Position numbers and translations under genes: made by a program | DNA from: Lentisphaerae bacterium GWF2_49_21 | GTDB lineage: Bacteria > Verrucomicrobiota > Lentisphaeria > Victivallales > GWF2-50-93 | Direction of reading: 5' to 3' | DNA: 39,633 nt | Assembly: GCA_001804805.1 (NCBI GenBank) | Contig: MHBH01000011.1 | Location: forward strand, 1 to 39,633 | The notes under the pieces: generated by a model | The model's input: only the letters and a program-made list of their open reading frames with translations | Database searches by the model: none | Told to the model about the DNA's origin: nothing | Shown: positions 14,853-22,950 of the stretch, piece after piece | Position numbering within the stretch: position 1 is the stretch's first letter | Layout of the letters: every line of letters starts with the position of its first letter

Positions 14853-17177
14853 TCAAGCCTGTGCCTGCTTCCATTTCCGGATTGCTTCGATGAACGGGGG
14901 CATTATTTTCTTCAGTTTCGCGGGGCCGACACCTTTTATTGTTGACGCATCGTCGAGGGTTGACGGTGCGGATTTCGCAAGTTCGACCAGCACGGAATCG
15001 TGAAACACGCAGTATGCCGGTACATTTGTTTCTTCAGCGATGTCCTTGCGCAGAAGCCTGAGCGTCTCGAACAGATCGCCGTTCTCAACGTCCGTCCTAA
15101 TGACCTTTGACTTTTTCCTCTTCGGGATCGCCGCAGGGATTTCGGGAAAATCAAGATTGACTGTCTTTTCCCCGTTCAGGACTTCAAGGCCGAGAGGCGT
15201 GATCTGGATGCACTGGTATTCTCCCCTGTCAGTCCTGCCGATGCATCCGAAATTCTCCAGGGTCTTCATGAACATCAGGATATTGTTCTGCTTCAGTTTC
15301 CTGAGCGCACCGAAGCAGCTCCTGCGGTTGAGTCCGCATTTGACAATCTCGACGCTGCTTGAACCAGCCAGGAGCTGGCTTATCTTTCCGCGCCCGAACC
15401 GTCCGTTGAACTCCTTTGCCGCAGAAAGTATAATTTTGACGATCTCAGTTTCATCATCGCTCGGGACGCGCAGCGAGGTGTGGATGGAGACGCCGCAGAT
15501 ATCGCAGTTCTTGCATTTCCAGCCGTCGGTCTCCTCTCCGAAATATGATATGATGAAGCTCTGCCTGCATTCGGATGAGCGTGCGTAGCGGATCACCTCC
15601 TGCATCCGCGACATTTCAAAATCCTTCTTCTGTCTCAGCACGCTGAAATCAATGTCCAGTTCCCGGCTCCCCCTGCGTATGAGCTTTGTCGTCCTGCCCG
15701 CAAATGGAGGAACCCATATCAGGCAGTCGTCGTTAAGGGCGTGCAGGACCCGCTTGACCTGCTCACGGTTAAGACCGGAGATATCTGCGAGATCATCGCA
15801 TGAGCATGTGATGCCACCCGATGCCCTGACACCAAAATGTTTGAGGGCGCGTGCAATGAAGCGCGAGCGCTGCGTGGACTGCGACGCATGAGTTCCGGCA
15901 AGGGCGGTCAAATCGCCTTTGAATCTCAAATGGCCCGTGTTGTTTCCTGAGTATCCACGCTCCACATATCCGTAACGTTCAAGCACGCGCATGGCGCCGC
16001 TCAGGTGGTTCTCCGATTTTGCATCCGATACGCGGGCCTCCAGGCTTGACAGCGTCAGCTCCAGAGTGTCGCTTTTGCAATCGTCCGCGGACTTGAGAAG
16101 CGCGGCGTAAAGCTCTCGCAGAAGCGTTTCAGACGGATTGCCCATCTCTATGAAAAATTCCTGGACGAAGCGGTCCGCTTCGGAAAAAAGCAGCACGCAG
16201 TCGGCGGGTTCGCCGTCCCTGCCTGCGCGTCCTGCCTCCTGATAATATGCTTCAAGGGAGCCGGTCATGTTGTAATGTATGACGCGTCCCACGTCGGGAC
16301 GGTCGATGCCCATGCCGAATGCGTTCGTGGCGGCAAGCGTGGGACTGGGCGTGTTCATGAATTTGTCCTGGATGAGTGTCCTGTCCTCGTCGCTCTTGCC
16401 GGCGTGATATGACATGCAATTCAAGTGTCCTGCGATTTCGTCCACGTTTTTCCTTGTTGAAGCGTAGATGATAGTGGGGCACTGTGTCCTGAAAAGTTTT
16501 TCGAGCGCGGCCCTTTTGCTGTAAGCGGTGTCGCATTTCATGACGGAGAAGGAGAGGTTGGGTCTTTTGAAACCGGCCACGCGCAGATGCATGTTGGGGC
16601 GCTTAAGCTGTTTCCTGATGTCATCGCGGACGATTGAAGTGGCTGTTGCGGTGAAACCGCAGACCTGGGGGATTGAATGTTTCTGGATCGCATCTCCGAG
16701 CATCAGGTACGAGGGACGGAAATCATGGCCCCATTGGCTGATGCAGTGGGCCTCGTCCACGATCAGGGCCGAAGGCGGCTTATGTCCAAGAAGGTCCTGG
16801 AATCCCTGCATATGGAAACGTTCCGGCGCCACGTACAGGAGCTTGACACCGCCCTCTGCGGTCCTGCGCAAAATGTTCTGCTGTTCGGAGAGCGGGACGG
16901 AACTGTTGACGAACTCCGCCTGGACTCCCCTTTCGCGCAGGGCGTCGACCTGGTCCTTCATGAGGGAGATAAGCGGTGACACTATGAGCCCGTATCCGGG
17001 GCGCATCAGCAGCGGAAGCTGGTAGCACAGGGATTTTCCAGCGCCTGTGGGCATGACGACGCAGAGGTCCTCGCCGCCGAGTATCTGGCGGACGATATCC
17101 TCCTGGTTGTCCAAAAAGCCTTCGAATCCGAAATATTTCTTCAGGGCTGAAAGGGGATCGTAATGATTTGAATGCAT
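14853..17177 (-). CDS. recQ: ATP-dependent DNA helicase RecQ
   Basis: This 774-residue protein is a complete RecQ. Motif I is PTGAGKS (43-49) and motif II is DEAH (141-144), followed by the aromatic-rich loop CISQWGHDFRPSY. GFTATAT is motif III. The second helicase domain ends with QEAGRAGRDG. A zinc-binding RecQ-Ct region has four spaced cysteines around SSECRQ and KCKNCDICG. A winged-helix region follows, and a C-terminal HRDC domain (about 695-765) contains GVGPAKLKK. RecQ unwinds DNA 3' to 5' in recombination and fork repair. It is about 150 residues longer than E. coli RecQ, with the extra length between the zinc region and HRDC. The ATG lies close to the repeat element that separates it from the divergent lipase gene. 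Confidence 0.95.
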   Translation of the reverse strand: MHSNHYDPLSALKKYFGFEGFLDNQEDIVRQILGGEDLCVVMPTGAGKSLCYQLPLLMRPGYGLIVSPLISLMKDQVDALRERGVQAEFVNSSVPLSEQQNILRRTAEGGVKLLYVAPERFHMQGFQDLLGHKPPSALIVDEAHCISQWGHDFRPSYLMLGDAIQKHSIPQVCGFTATATSIVRDDIRKQLKRPNMHLRVAGFKRPNLSFSVMKCDTAYSKRAALEKLFRTQCPTIIYASTRKNVDEIAGHLNCMSYHAGKSDEDRTLIQDKFMNTPSPTLAATNAFGMGIDRPDVGRVIHYNMTGSLEAYYQEAGRAGRDGEPADCVLLFSEADRFVQEFFIEMGNPSETLLRELYAALLKSADDCKSDTLELTLSSLEARVSDAKSENHLSGAMRVLERYGYVERGYSGNNTGHLRFKGDLTALAGTHASQSTQRSRFIARALKHFGVRASGGITCSCDDLADISGLNREQVKRVLHALNDDCLIWVPPFAGRTTKLIRRGSRELDIDFSVLRQKKDFEMSRMQEVIRYARSSECRQSFIISYFGEETDGWKCKNCDICGVSIHTSLRVPSDDETEIVKIILSAAKEFNGRFGRGKISQLLAGSSSVEIVKCGLNRRSCFGALRKLKQNNILMFMKTLENFGCIGRTDRGEYQCIQITPLGLEVLNGEKTVNLDFPEIPAAIPKRKKSKVIRTDVENGDLFETLRLLRKDIAEETNVPAYCVFHDSVLVELAKSAPSTLDDASTIKGVGPAKLKKIMPPFIEAIRKWKQAQA

Positions 17178-17193
17178 GAAGTATCCATATAGC

Positions 17194-17373
17194 TGATTTC
17201 AAAAATACAATAAAACGGTTGTCGCGGAAATATATCCGTTGGAGTCCAAACTTTAGTTTGTCTTAGTATTTCCCGACGCCCGTTTGGGCCGGGATCTTCG
17301 ACAACAGGTCATGCAAGCTGAAGCTTGTACTCCAACGAAAGCAATCAGCTCAATAGAGGCAATTCTGAAATTG
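17194..17373 (+). repeat. Dispersed foldable repeat, copy A
   Basis: This 180-base stretch matches copy B near 26.9 kb almost base for base at both ends (TGATTTCAAAAATACAAT... and ...AATAGAGGCAATTNTGAAATTG). Inside are arms GTTGGAGTCCAA (17238-17249) and TTGTACTCCAAC (17325-17336), inverted with one mismatch. They enclose a GC-rich hairpin built on CCCGACGCCC and a second hairpin CAAGCT/AGCTTG that copy B lacks. It encodes nothing visible and looks like a MITE- or REP-type element. It fills most of the gap between recQ and the lipase gene. Confidence 0.75.
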
Positions 17374-17560
17374 TCCCAAAACCAATCTTGTCAATCTATC
17401 ATCATATTCATATTTTATCACGCCTTATGCCAAAAGATCGGGAACATTGCCTGTCTTTGCCAGGGAGCAGGTATTTTGTTTTATGCATTGAAAAACCGTC
17501 CTGAAAGATTAAATTCATTGTTCTATCTCACCCTGTATAAATAACTAAGGATAATCAGAT

Positions 17561-20500
17561 ATGGCTAAATGTAGTATCACTGTGCCCGTATTTTTCAGGA
17601 TGGTCTTTGCGGCCATACTCGTCTCGATAGTTGCCGGATGCGCCAGCACATATTCGTTCAGGAACATCGAATCGGTATATACTTTCCAGAAGTTCAATGA
17701 GAGCAGGCTGGTGTCGGATTTGATAAGCCCGGACACCATACAGTATCTCCGCCTGAACTTCCTGGAGGGGGAATATGCTGAGAATCCGGAAGCAGTCATA
17801 GAGGCACTGGTCGGGAAGTTCGACAATTCCCGTGAAACTTCGGTGATAATGCCTATCTGCGAGCTTTCATACAGCCAGGGATTCAAATTTGAGCGGAAGG
17901 ATCCTCTGAAGGCGGCCTCCTATTATGCGCTCTGCGCGTCATTCAGCTACGATTACCTGCACAGGGGGATATTCCAGAGGACGAACTACATGGAAATTTC
18001 GTCCAAGCTCCTTCTTGCCGCCGGACTCTACAACAGTTCTATCTCAAGGGGGGTCATGCTGTGGCAGAAGACGGATACAACCTGGGACAAGGGGCTGGAT
18101 CTGGACCTTGGATACAGGAAATATTCGATTACAGTCAGGACCGACGATGACCATCTGTTCAATCCCGATTTCTTCAACGTGATACGGTCAGCCTACGACT
18201 ATGATGTGCAGGGATTCACAAATTCCTTCCGTTCTAACGGACTCGGCGCCTCGCTGTTCGGCGTCCATGAAAAAAGGGAGGAGATAGACGACGAGCATTA
18301 TCCGAAGCATTTCTTCCTGCCAATGACGGCTGTCCTCGAATTCAAGCCGATGCCTGTCGACATGAAACAGCCGAGGAAGGCTGACCTCAGGTTCTACAAT
18401 GCGCTGAGGACCGACAAGATGGATCTCGGAGGAGCGCCCTTCCGTATTGACGCCGACTTTACCATTCCGCTTGCGGTTTTCCTTGCAGACAACGATCCGT
18501 CGAGATTCAGCTTCATGGGGCTGAAGAATCCAAGCAAGCTCAGGGAGATGAGCAACATTTTCATGATGGAGCCATATGATCCTGGCAAGATCCCGCTGCT
18601 TCTCGTGCACGGCCTCTATTCAAGCCCGGCCACCTTCCTGGAGATGTACAACGATTTCCTGGGAATTCCGGAAATAAGGCTCCGATACCAGATATGGTTC
18701 TTCTATTATCCGACCGGCCTGCCCATAACCGACTCCAGCAGCATTCTCAGGAGGAACCTGAAAGGGATACACGACAAGTACAATTCCGATGGCAAGAATC
18801 CGAATTTCAACAACATGCTCGTGGTCGGACACAGCATGGGCGGAATACTTACGGACCTCATGACCAAGGACAGCGGCACCAAATTCTATGATTCCGTATT
18901 CAATGTTCCCCTGGACAGCGGAGATTTCACGCCCCAGGAGAAGGAACTCCTCAAGCAAAACATGTTCTTCGCTCATTTTCCGTTCATTAAAAGATGCGTC
19001 TTCATAGCGACGCCTCATCGCGGAAGCGATATTGCGATAGCCTGGTGGGCCCGCATTCTTTCAAGGACGATCAGCCTTCCGGCGGATTTTGTCAATGCCA
19101 CGTCGGATGTCATCATCAAGAAGAAGAGATTGCTGAAGGAGATGCCTCCGGAGTACCAGGACGTGATACCGACTTCCGTCCAGCAGCTTGCGCCCAAGGC
19201 CAGGATCATCCAGGTCAATTCCGAACTGCCATATTATAGCGGCCTGAAATATCATTCCATTATCGGAATACGCGATGCCGACAAGGGGTCGGGCAGCAGC
19301 GACGGGATAGTCCCGTATGAAAGCTCCCATCTCGACGGTGCATTGTCGGAATATCTGGTAAAAGACTCCCACACCTGCGTTAGCAACCCATATACAATTG
19401 CCGAGGTCAAGAGGATCGCCCTTTTGCACCTCAAGGAGATCGATGATCAGAAAGCTGAGTTAAAGGAGAAGGAGACTGACAGCGGCACGGACTACGTAAA
19501 ATTTTCAAAGGTGATGCTTGCTCTTTCGAACAACCAGGAATTCATGGAAAGGCTGATGAACGGGATCGGGCGCGATCCCGACGCGGGCGGAGTGCTCGGG
19601 CCGGAAGAGCTCCAGCTCCTGAAGAAACTGATCTTCAGCAAGGATTTCGCCCTATTCGACTTCTTTCCCGGATTTACAGTCAGGGGAATGGGACTGGCCT
19701 ACGAACTGGCCGGAAACGCGGTCAAGAAGCGCCAGGAGAATAATCCTGACGCTGCTGTAAAGGCGGACGAGTATCCGGAACTTAAGGCGGACGTGGTCGA
19801 GGAGCTTGGAATTCCCGTCAAGGGAAAAGTGAATCCTCCGGCCATCGATTCCCTTCTCAGGGATATCGGCCCCGGGCTCAAGATGGGGGAACTGTACGAT
19901 CCAGAAGCAATAAAGATGAGGCCTGACAACCTGCGCATGGCGGAAGTCCTCAACAGGCTCTCGCTGAATCCGGCGGAGAAAGGGAAGCCCAAATACGTGA
20001 TCAGAATGGGGGAGGATCTGGTTGACACTCCTCAGGCGCTGATTGAGAAGCTGATCAATTCCAACTGCAAGGTGGAGGTCAGGGATGCGCGGTATTTTGC
20101 AAATTTCGGGAAGCTCTTCTACAATGGGCAGGAAGTGCTTACGGCATACTGGATCAACACGGAATTCCCCATACCGGGAACAGATAAGACCCTTCTGGTG
20201 CCAGTAGGGCATTCGCAGCACGAACTCAATATTGAGGGGTCTGATTTCAAGATGCGGCTCATCTACTACTTCGGCAGCGACGGGAAGCTCGAATTCCGCT
20301 CGTTTGACACTGTCGACCAGACCTGGATTGGCGGAAGAGTTGCGAAGATCTACGATGGCAAACAGGCGATAGAGGTGGTAAGGATCGCAGGGGAGTCCAT
20401 CAGGACGTATAAGAGGATCCAGAAGGAGAATCCAGATCTTCCGTTCGGGGGGTATTACAAGCTGGGCGTCTGCCTCGACGCGAACGCGATCATTGAATTC

Positions 20501-20758
20501 CACATGACAGGCCGGACTACTCAATTTCCGCTGACGCATGACGTGAAATATTTCAAGGGCGACAGCGAGGTGGAGAAGATCATGAGAAAGCTCCCATGCG
20601 ACGGAGGGGATGTCCCGCCCGATCCCCAGAGGATAGTCGGCTCCATGCCTGCGGATGACATTTCAAAGCTTACGATTCCGGAGCTCCGCGAACAGCTGAA
20701 GTTGATCAAAGATGCCAGAATGGCCGAGAAATACCAGCCGATCCAGCAGGGGAAATGA
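17561..20758 (+). CDS. Very large lipase-like alpha/beta-hydrolase lipoprotein
   Basis: This 1065-residue protein starts with a lipoprotein signal ending in VAGC (C27). The alpha/beta-hydrolase core begins around residue 345 with LLLVHGLYSSPATF (oxyanion loop). It continues with the nucleophile elbow GHSMGG (S425) and a FIATPHRGSDIA segment typical of PGAP1/LCAT-like lipases. D581 (SSDGIVP) and H604 (DSHTC) complete a plausible triad. The N-terminal 330 residues and the last 350 residues, including FYNGQEV and LLVPVGHSQHEL, match nothing I recognise. It is likely anchored to the outer membrane or periplasmic face and hydrolyses an ester or lipid. AAGGA precedes the ATG. Fold and catalytic residues are well supported; the substrate is unknown. 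Confidence 0.75.
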   Translation: MAKCSITVPVFFRMVFAAILVSIVAGCASTYSFRNIESVYTFQKFNESRLVSDLISPDTIQYLRLNFLEGEYAENPEAVIEALVGKFDNSRETSVIMPICELSYSQGFKFERKDPLKAASYYALCASFSYDYLHRGIFQRTNYMEISSKLLLAAGLYNSSISRGVMLWQKTDTTWDKGLDLDLGYRKYSITVRTDDDHLFNPDFFNVIRSAYDYDVQGFTNSFRSNGLGASLFGVHEKREEIDDEHYPKHFFLPMTAVLEFKPMPVDMKQPRKADLRFYNALRTDKMDLGGAPFRIDADFTIPLAVFLADNDPSRFSFMGLKNPSKLREMSNIFMMEPYDPGKIPLLLVHGLYSSPATFLEMYNDFLGIPEIRLRYQIWFFYYPTGLPITDSSSILRRNLKGIHDKYNSDGKNPNFNNMLVVGHSMGGILTDLMTKDSGTKFYDSVFNVPLDSGDFTPQEKELLKQNMFFAHFPFIKRCVFIATPHRGSDIAIAWWARILSRTISLPADFVNATSDVIIKKKRLLKEMPPEYQDVIPTSVQQLAPKARIIQVNSELPYYSGLKYHSIIGIRDADKGSGSSDGIVPYESSHLDGALSEYLVKDSHTCVSNPYTIAEVKRIALLHLKEIDDQKAELKEKETDSGTDYVKFSKVMLALSNNQEFMERLMNGIGRDPDAGGVLGPEELQLLKKLIFSKDFALFDFFPGFTVRGMGLAYELAGNAVKKRQENNPDAAVKADEYPELKADVVEELGIPVKGKVNPPAIDSLLRDIGPGLKMGELYDPEAIKMRPDNLRMAEVLNRLSLNPAEKGKPKYVIRMGEDLVDTPQALIEKLINSNCKVEVRDARYFANFGKLFYNGQEVLTAYWINTEFPIPGTDKTLLVPVGHSQHELNIEGSDFKMRLIYYFGSDGKLEFRSFDTVDQTWIGGRVAKIYDGKQAIEVVRIAGESIRTYKRIQKENPDLPFGGYYKLGVCLDANAIIEFHMTGRTTQFPLTHDVKYFKGDSEVEKIMRKLPCDGGDVPPDPQRIVGSMPADDISKLTIPELREQLKLIKDARMAEKYQPIQQGK

Positions 20759-20782
20759 TTTTCTCGCGCCCGCTTCGCTCAA

Positions 20783-20856
20783 GCCACCAAGGCACAAAGA
20801 TAGAGATATTCCTTTGATTTGCCATGTAGGATTTTCCGTCTTTGTGGCTCTGTGGC
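20783..20856. terminator. Imperfect inverted repeat between convergent genes
   Basis: GCCACCAAGGCACAAAG (20783-20799) pairs with CTTTGTGGCTCTGTGGC (20840-20856) at 14 of 17 positions around a 40-base loop. It sits between two genes that end towards each other, so it may act as a terminator on both strands. CACAAAG/CTTTGTG words of this kind also occur as dispersed repeats in many genomes. Confidence 0.45.
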
Positions 20857-20875
20857 TTTGTGCGAGCAAATAAAA

Positions 20876-22642
20876 TTATTTTATCTTGCGTATCAGCTCG
20901 AAGTTTGCGATCCTCGCAATAACGACTCCTTCTTTGTCCTTCTCCAGCTGGCCGTCGGCATTTTCCGAAAGTATGAAATCGTTTCTTGCCAGGCATGAGC
21001 CGTCGTACCCGTACGCCAGCATCCTGCTCTTCAATTCCGCAATGACATCTTCAACCTGCTCGGCCGGAAGACGTCCGATAGAGATGGCTGTTTCAGCATC
21101 GACCGGTTTCAGGAGCGGTCCGCTTTCCTGCTCAGCCACCCATTCGTCAAGCCCGTTGTAGTATCCGCGCAATGTAATGTAGTCGCGATCCTCCCTCAGC
21201 AACGGTTCGCCGACCGGGGTCTTCAGATGATTCAACTGGAGATAATGCCGATTGTCCAGATCTGGAGTCAGGCCGCGGCCCCTCGTCATGTAGACCGCAC
21301 GGACATAGACGGCCGGCAGGCCGTGATCTGCCAGTTCACGTGCGATCGCGAACTCCTCGAAAGGACTGTTATACCCGTATTTAAGGACTGCATCAGACAC
21401 CGATACATCGCTGGAATCTCCGGCCCGCTCCCCCATTTTCGAGGTTTTCCAGACAAGATGGACATGGTCCTTTGTAAGAGTGTAGAACACTTCGCTGCGC
21501 TGGGACAGCCGCCAGAAAGGTTCACGGCGCCAACGCTCCGGCAGAAAGTAGTCGAAGAGATGTCCGTTCCGTCCAACCACCCACAATTCTCCGCCAGTGC
21601 TTTCAACGCGTCCGTATACATATGGCACACCCAGGATTTCCATCTGCATAAGATGCTGGGGCAGGTGGGTCGGCTTGAAACGGTCCCTCTGGTCGTCGAG
21701 GTAGCGATGGCGTCTTGCCCTGGCAACTTCCTTTTCATATTTAGGCGTGCGCAAGACCAGCTCGTAGTCCACAACCGAATAGCGTCCTTTCTCCAGGAGC
21801 TCCCGCAGGTTCGCCGCCTGTGCACGAATACGTTCCTCGTCTGACACACCTGTGCATTCGAAGACTCCGGCCTCGTCGTCTGCACGCACAATCAGGTGGA
21901 CCGGTTTCATGTCCGCCATCACAAATCCCTTCTGTTCCAGATCCCGGATCGCATGTTTAGTCAAGGGTTCGAGATGTGTCTGCAGGTCCGCGCCGGCAAT
22001 TCCGACCTTTTCCAGTATCTCCACGATGTTCTGGCCGGGTATCCAGGCGTAGATCAGCTTATATTGGCGGAGGATGTCCAGCTCGATGCCGGGATGACGT
22101 GCGTGGATCCGGTTGATCTTCTCCAGGGAGCGGCCGCTCTGCCAGACCTGCATCCGTTCGGGGGGGACATAGATGGCCAGAGGTTCCTGGGTCCGTACAT
22201 TCCGGTCCTGCGGTCCGTATTTTCCCTCCCTCATCTCCATCACCAGCGAGAATTCCTCCCACGGACTGTTGAACTCAGCATTGATGAATTCCATAAGCGT
22301 GTGCGTCTCCAGCGGAACGTCTTCGCCGACACGGCTGTTCTTCACGACCAGGTCCAGATGGCAGCCATCCACCGTCTTTGTAGGCACCCGGTAGACGGCG
22401 CTCGTGCCTTCGAGCTTTTCCCTGTATGTCTCGAACCAATCCCTGGCGTACCAGTTTTCCACGTCGAGCAGCTTCGCATGGGCCAGGCCGAACTGGGTGA
22501 GGTAGATATCTCCGCCGTCCGAAGTCTTGCGGTGCACGTAGACCACTCCGAGCACGGTCACAAGTTCGGAAGCTGAAACCGTTGCGAGTGAAGTTATCTC
22601 TCCTATGAAGTTTTCCTGCTGGGGATTCTGTTTATTGCACAT
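20876..22642 (-). CDS. Protein of two tandem kinase-like halves, uncharacterised
   Basis: This 588-residue soluble protein has an apparent internal duplication. The first half has LGVVYVH...GGDIYLTQFG (31-52), a beta3-like lysine in HLDLVVKNSRVGED (K101), glutamates in FNSPWEEFSLVMEMRE (E129/E130) and a hinge-like LIYAWIPG. A catalytic-loop-like MADMKPVHLIV (D244) and a DFG-like VVDYELV (D292) follow. The second half repeats LGVPYVYG...GGELWVVGRNG, HVHLVWKTSKMGER, YNSPFEEFAIARELAD and ends with IANFELIRK. Its catalytic-loop aspartate is less clear (CLARNDFILS). I read this as two protein- or small-molecule-kinase-like folds, the second probably degenerate. No signal peptide is seen. It runs opposite to the giant genes on both sides. 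No named family is recognised. Confidence 0.6.
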   Translation of the reverse strand: MCNKQNPQQENFIGEITSLATVSASELVTVLGVVYVHRKTSDGGDIYLTQFGLAHAKLLDVENWYARDWFETYREKLEGTSAVYRVPTKTVDGCHLDLVVKNSRVGEDVPLETHTLMEFINAEFNSPWEEFSLVMEMREGKYGPQDRNVRTQEPLAIYVPPERMQVWQSGRSLEKINRIHARHPGIELDILRQYKLIYAWIPGQNIVEILEKVGIAGADLQTHLEPLTKHAIRDLEQKGFVMADMKPVHLIVRADDEAGVFECTGVSDEERIRAQAANLRELLEKGRYSVVDYELVLRTPKYEKEVARARRHRYLDDQRDRFKPTHLPQHLMQMEILGVPYVYGRVESTGGELWVVGRNGHLFDYFLPERWRREPFWRLSQRSEVFYTLTKDHVHLVWKTSKMGERAGDSSDVSVSDAVLKYGYNSPFEEFAIARELADHGLPAVYVRAVYMTRGRGLTPDLDNRHYLQLNHLKTPVGEPLLREDRDYITLRGYYNGLDEWVAEQESGPLLKPVDAETAISIGRLPAEQVEDVIAELKSRMLAYGYDGSCLARNDFILSENADGQLEKDKEGVVIARIANFELIRKIK

Positions 22643-22949
22643 ATGGATGTCCGGCTGTCGGTCTTTGTATAATGATTAGGGGTTCCGTTAGAATATGATC
22701 CAGCTAATCTATACCGGTTAAATAATGATTCAAGACCGGGGAATCTCACTGTGGCAAATTGAAACATGTTTCTTGGGAAACTATACTATCAGGTTTTTCT
22801 TCCCAATAGATTATGATACAAGCTATAATATGAGTTGGAGACATGAGGGCTTTGATGAATTATTCCTGCGTTTGTATGGATGAGAACTTCCATGGAATAC
22901 TGGAGCTTGTCAAGTCAAAATGCCAGGGGAGGGGATTGAAAGGAATATG
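22643..22949. other. Divergent intergenic region before the giant TPR gene
   Basis: This 300-base gap separates the divergent kinase-like and TPR genes. It is AT-rich and holds a TATAAT at 22824-22829 without a good -35 box, another TATAAT near 22670, and the short ORF described separately. No repeat, RNA gene or strong terminator is visible. Confidence 0.4.
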
Positions 22950-22950
22950 A
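22843..22950 (+). CDS. Possible 35-residue upstream leader ORF
   Basis: An ATG after TTGGAG opens 35 codons containing three cysteines (SCVCMDE..., SKCQG). The stop TGA overlaps both candidate starts of the TPR gene (ATGATG). That geometry would allow translational coupling or leader control. The ribosome-site spacing is short and no family is recognised, so it may be chance. Confidence 0.22.
   Translation: MRALMNYSCVCMDENFHGILELVKSKCQGRGLKGI

Noticed and set aside
16252-17202. Alternative minus-strand frames overlapping recQ
   Set aside because: They are arginine/proline-rich shadows of the helicase frame, with no family motifs.
21227-22576. Long forward ORFs opposite the kinase-like gene
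   Set aside because: Their composition is that of antisense shadow frames; the minus-strand frame has coherent motifs and an internal duplication.
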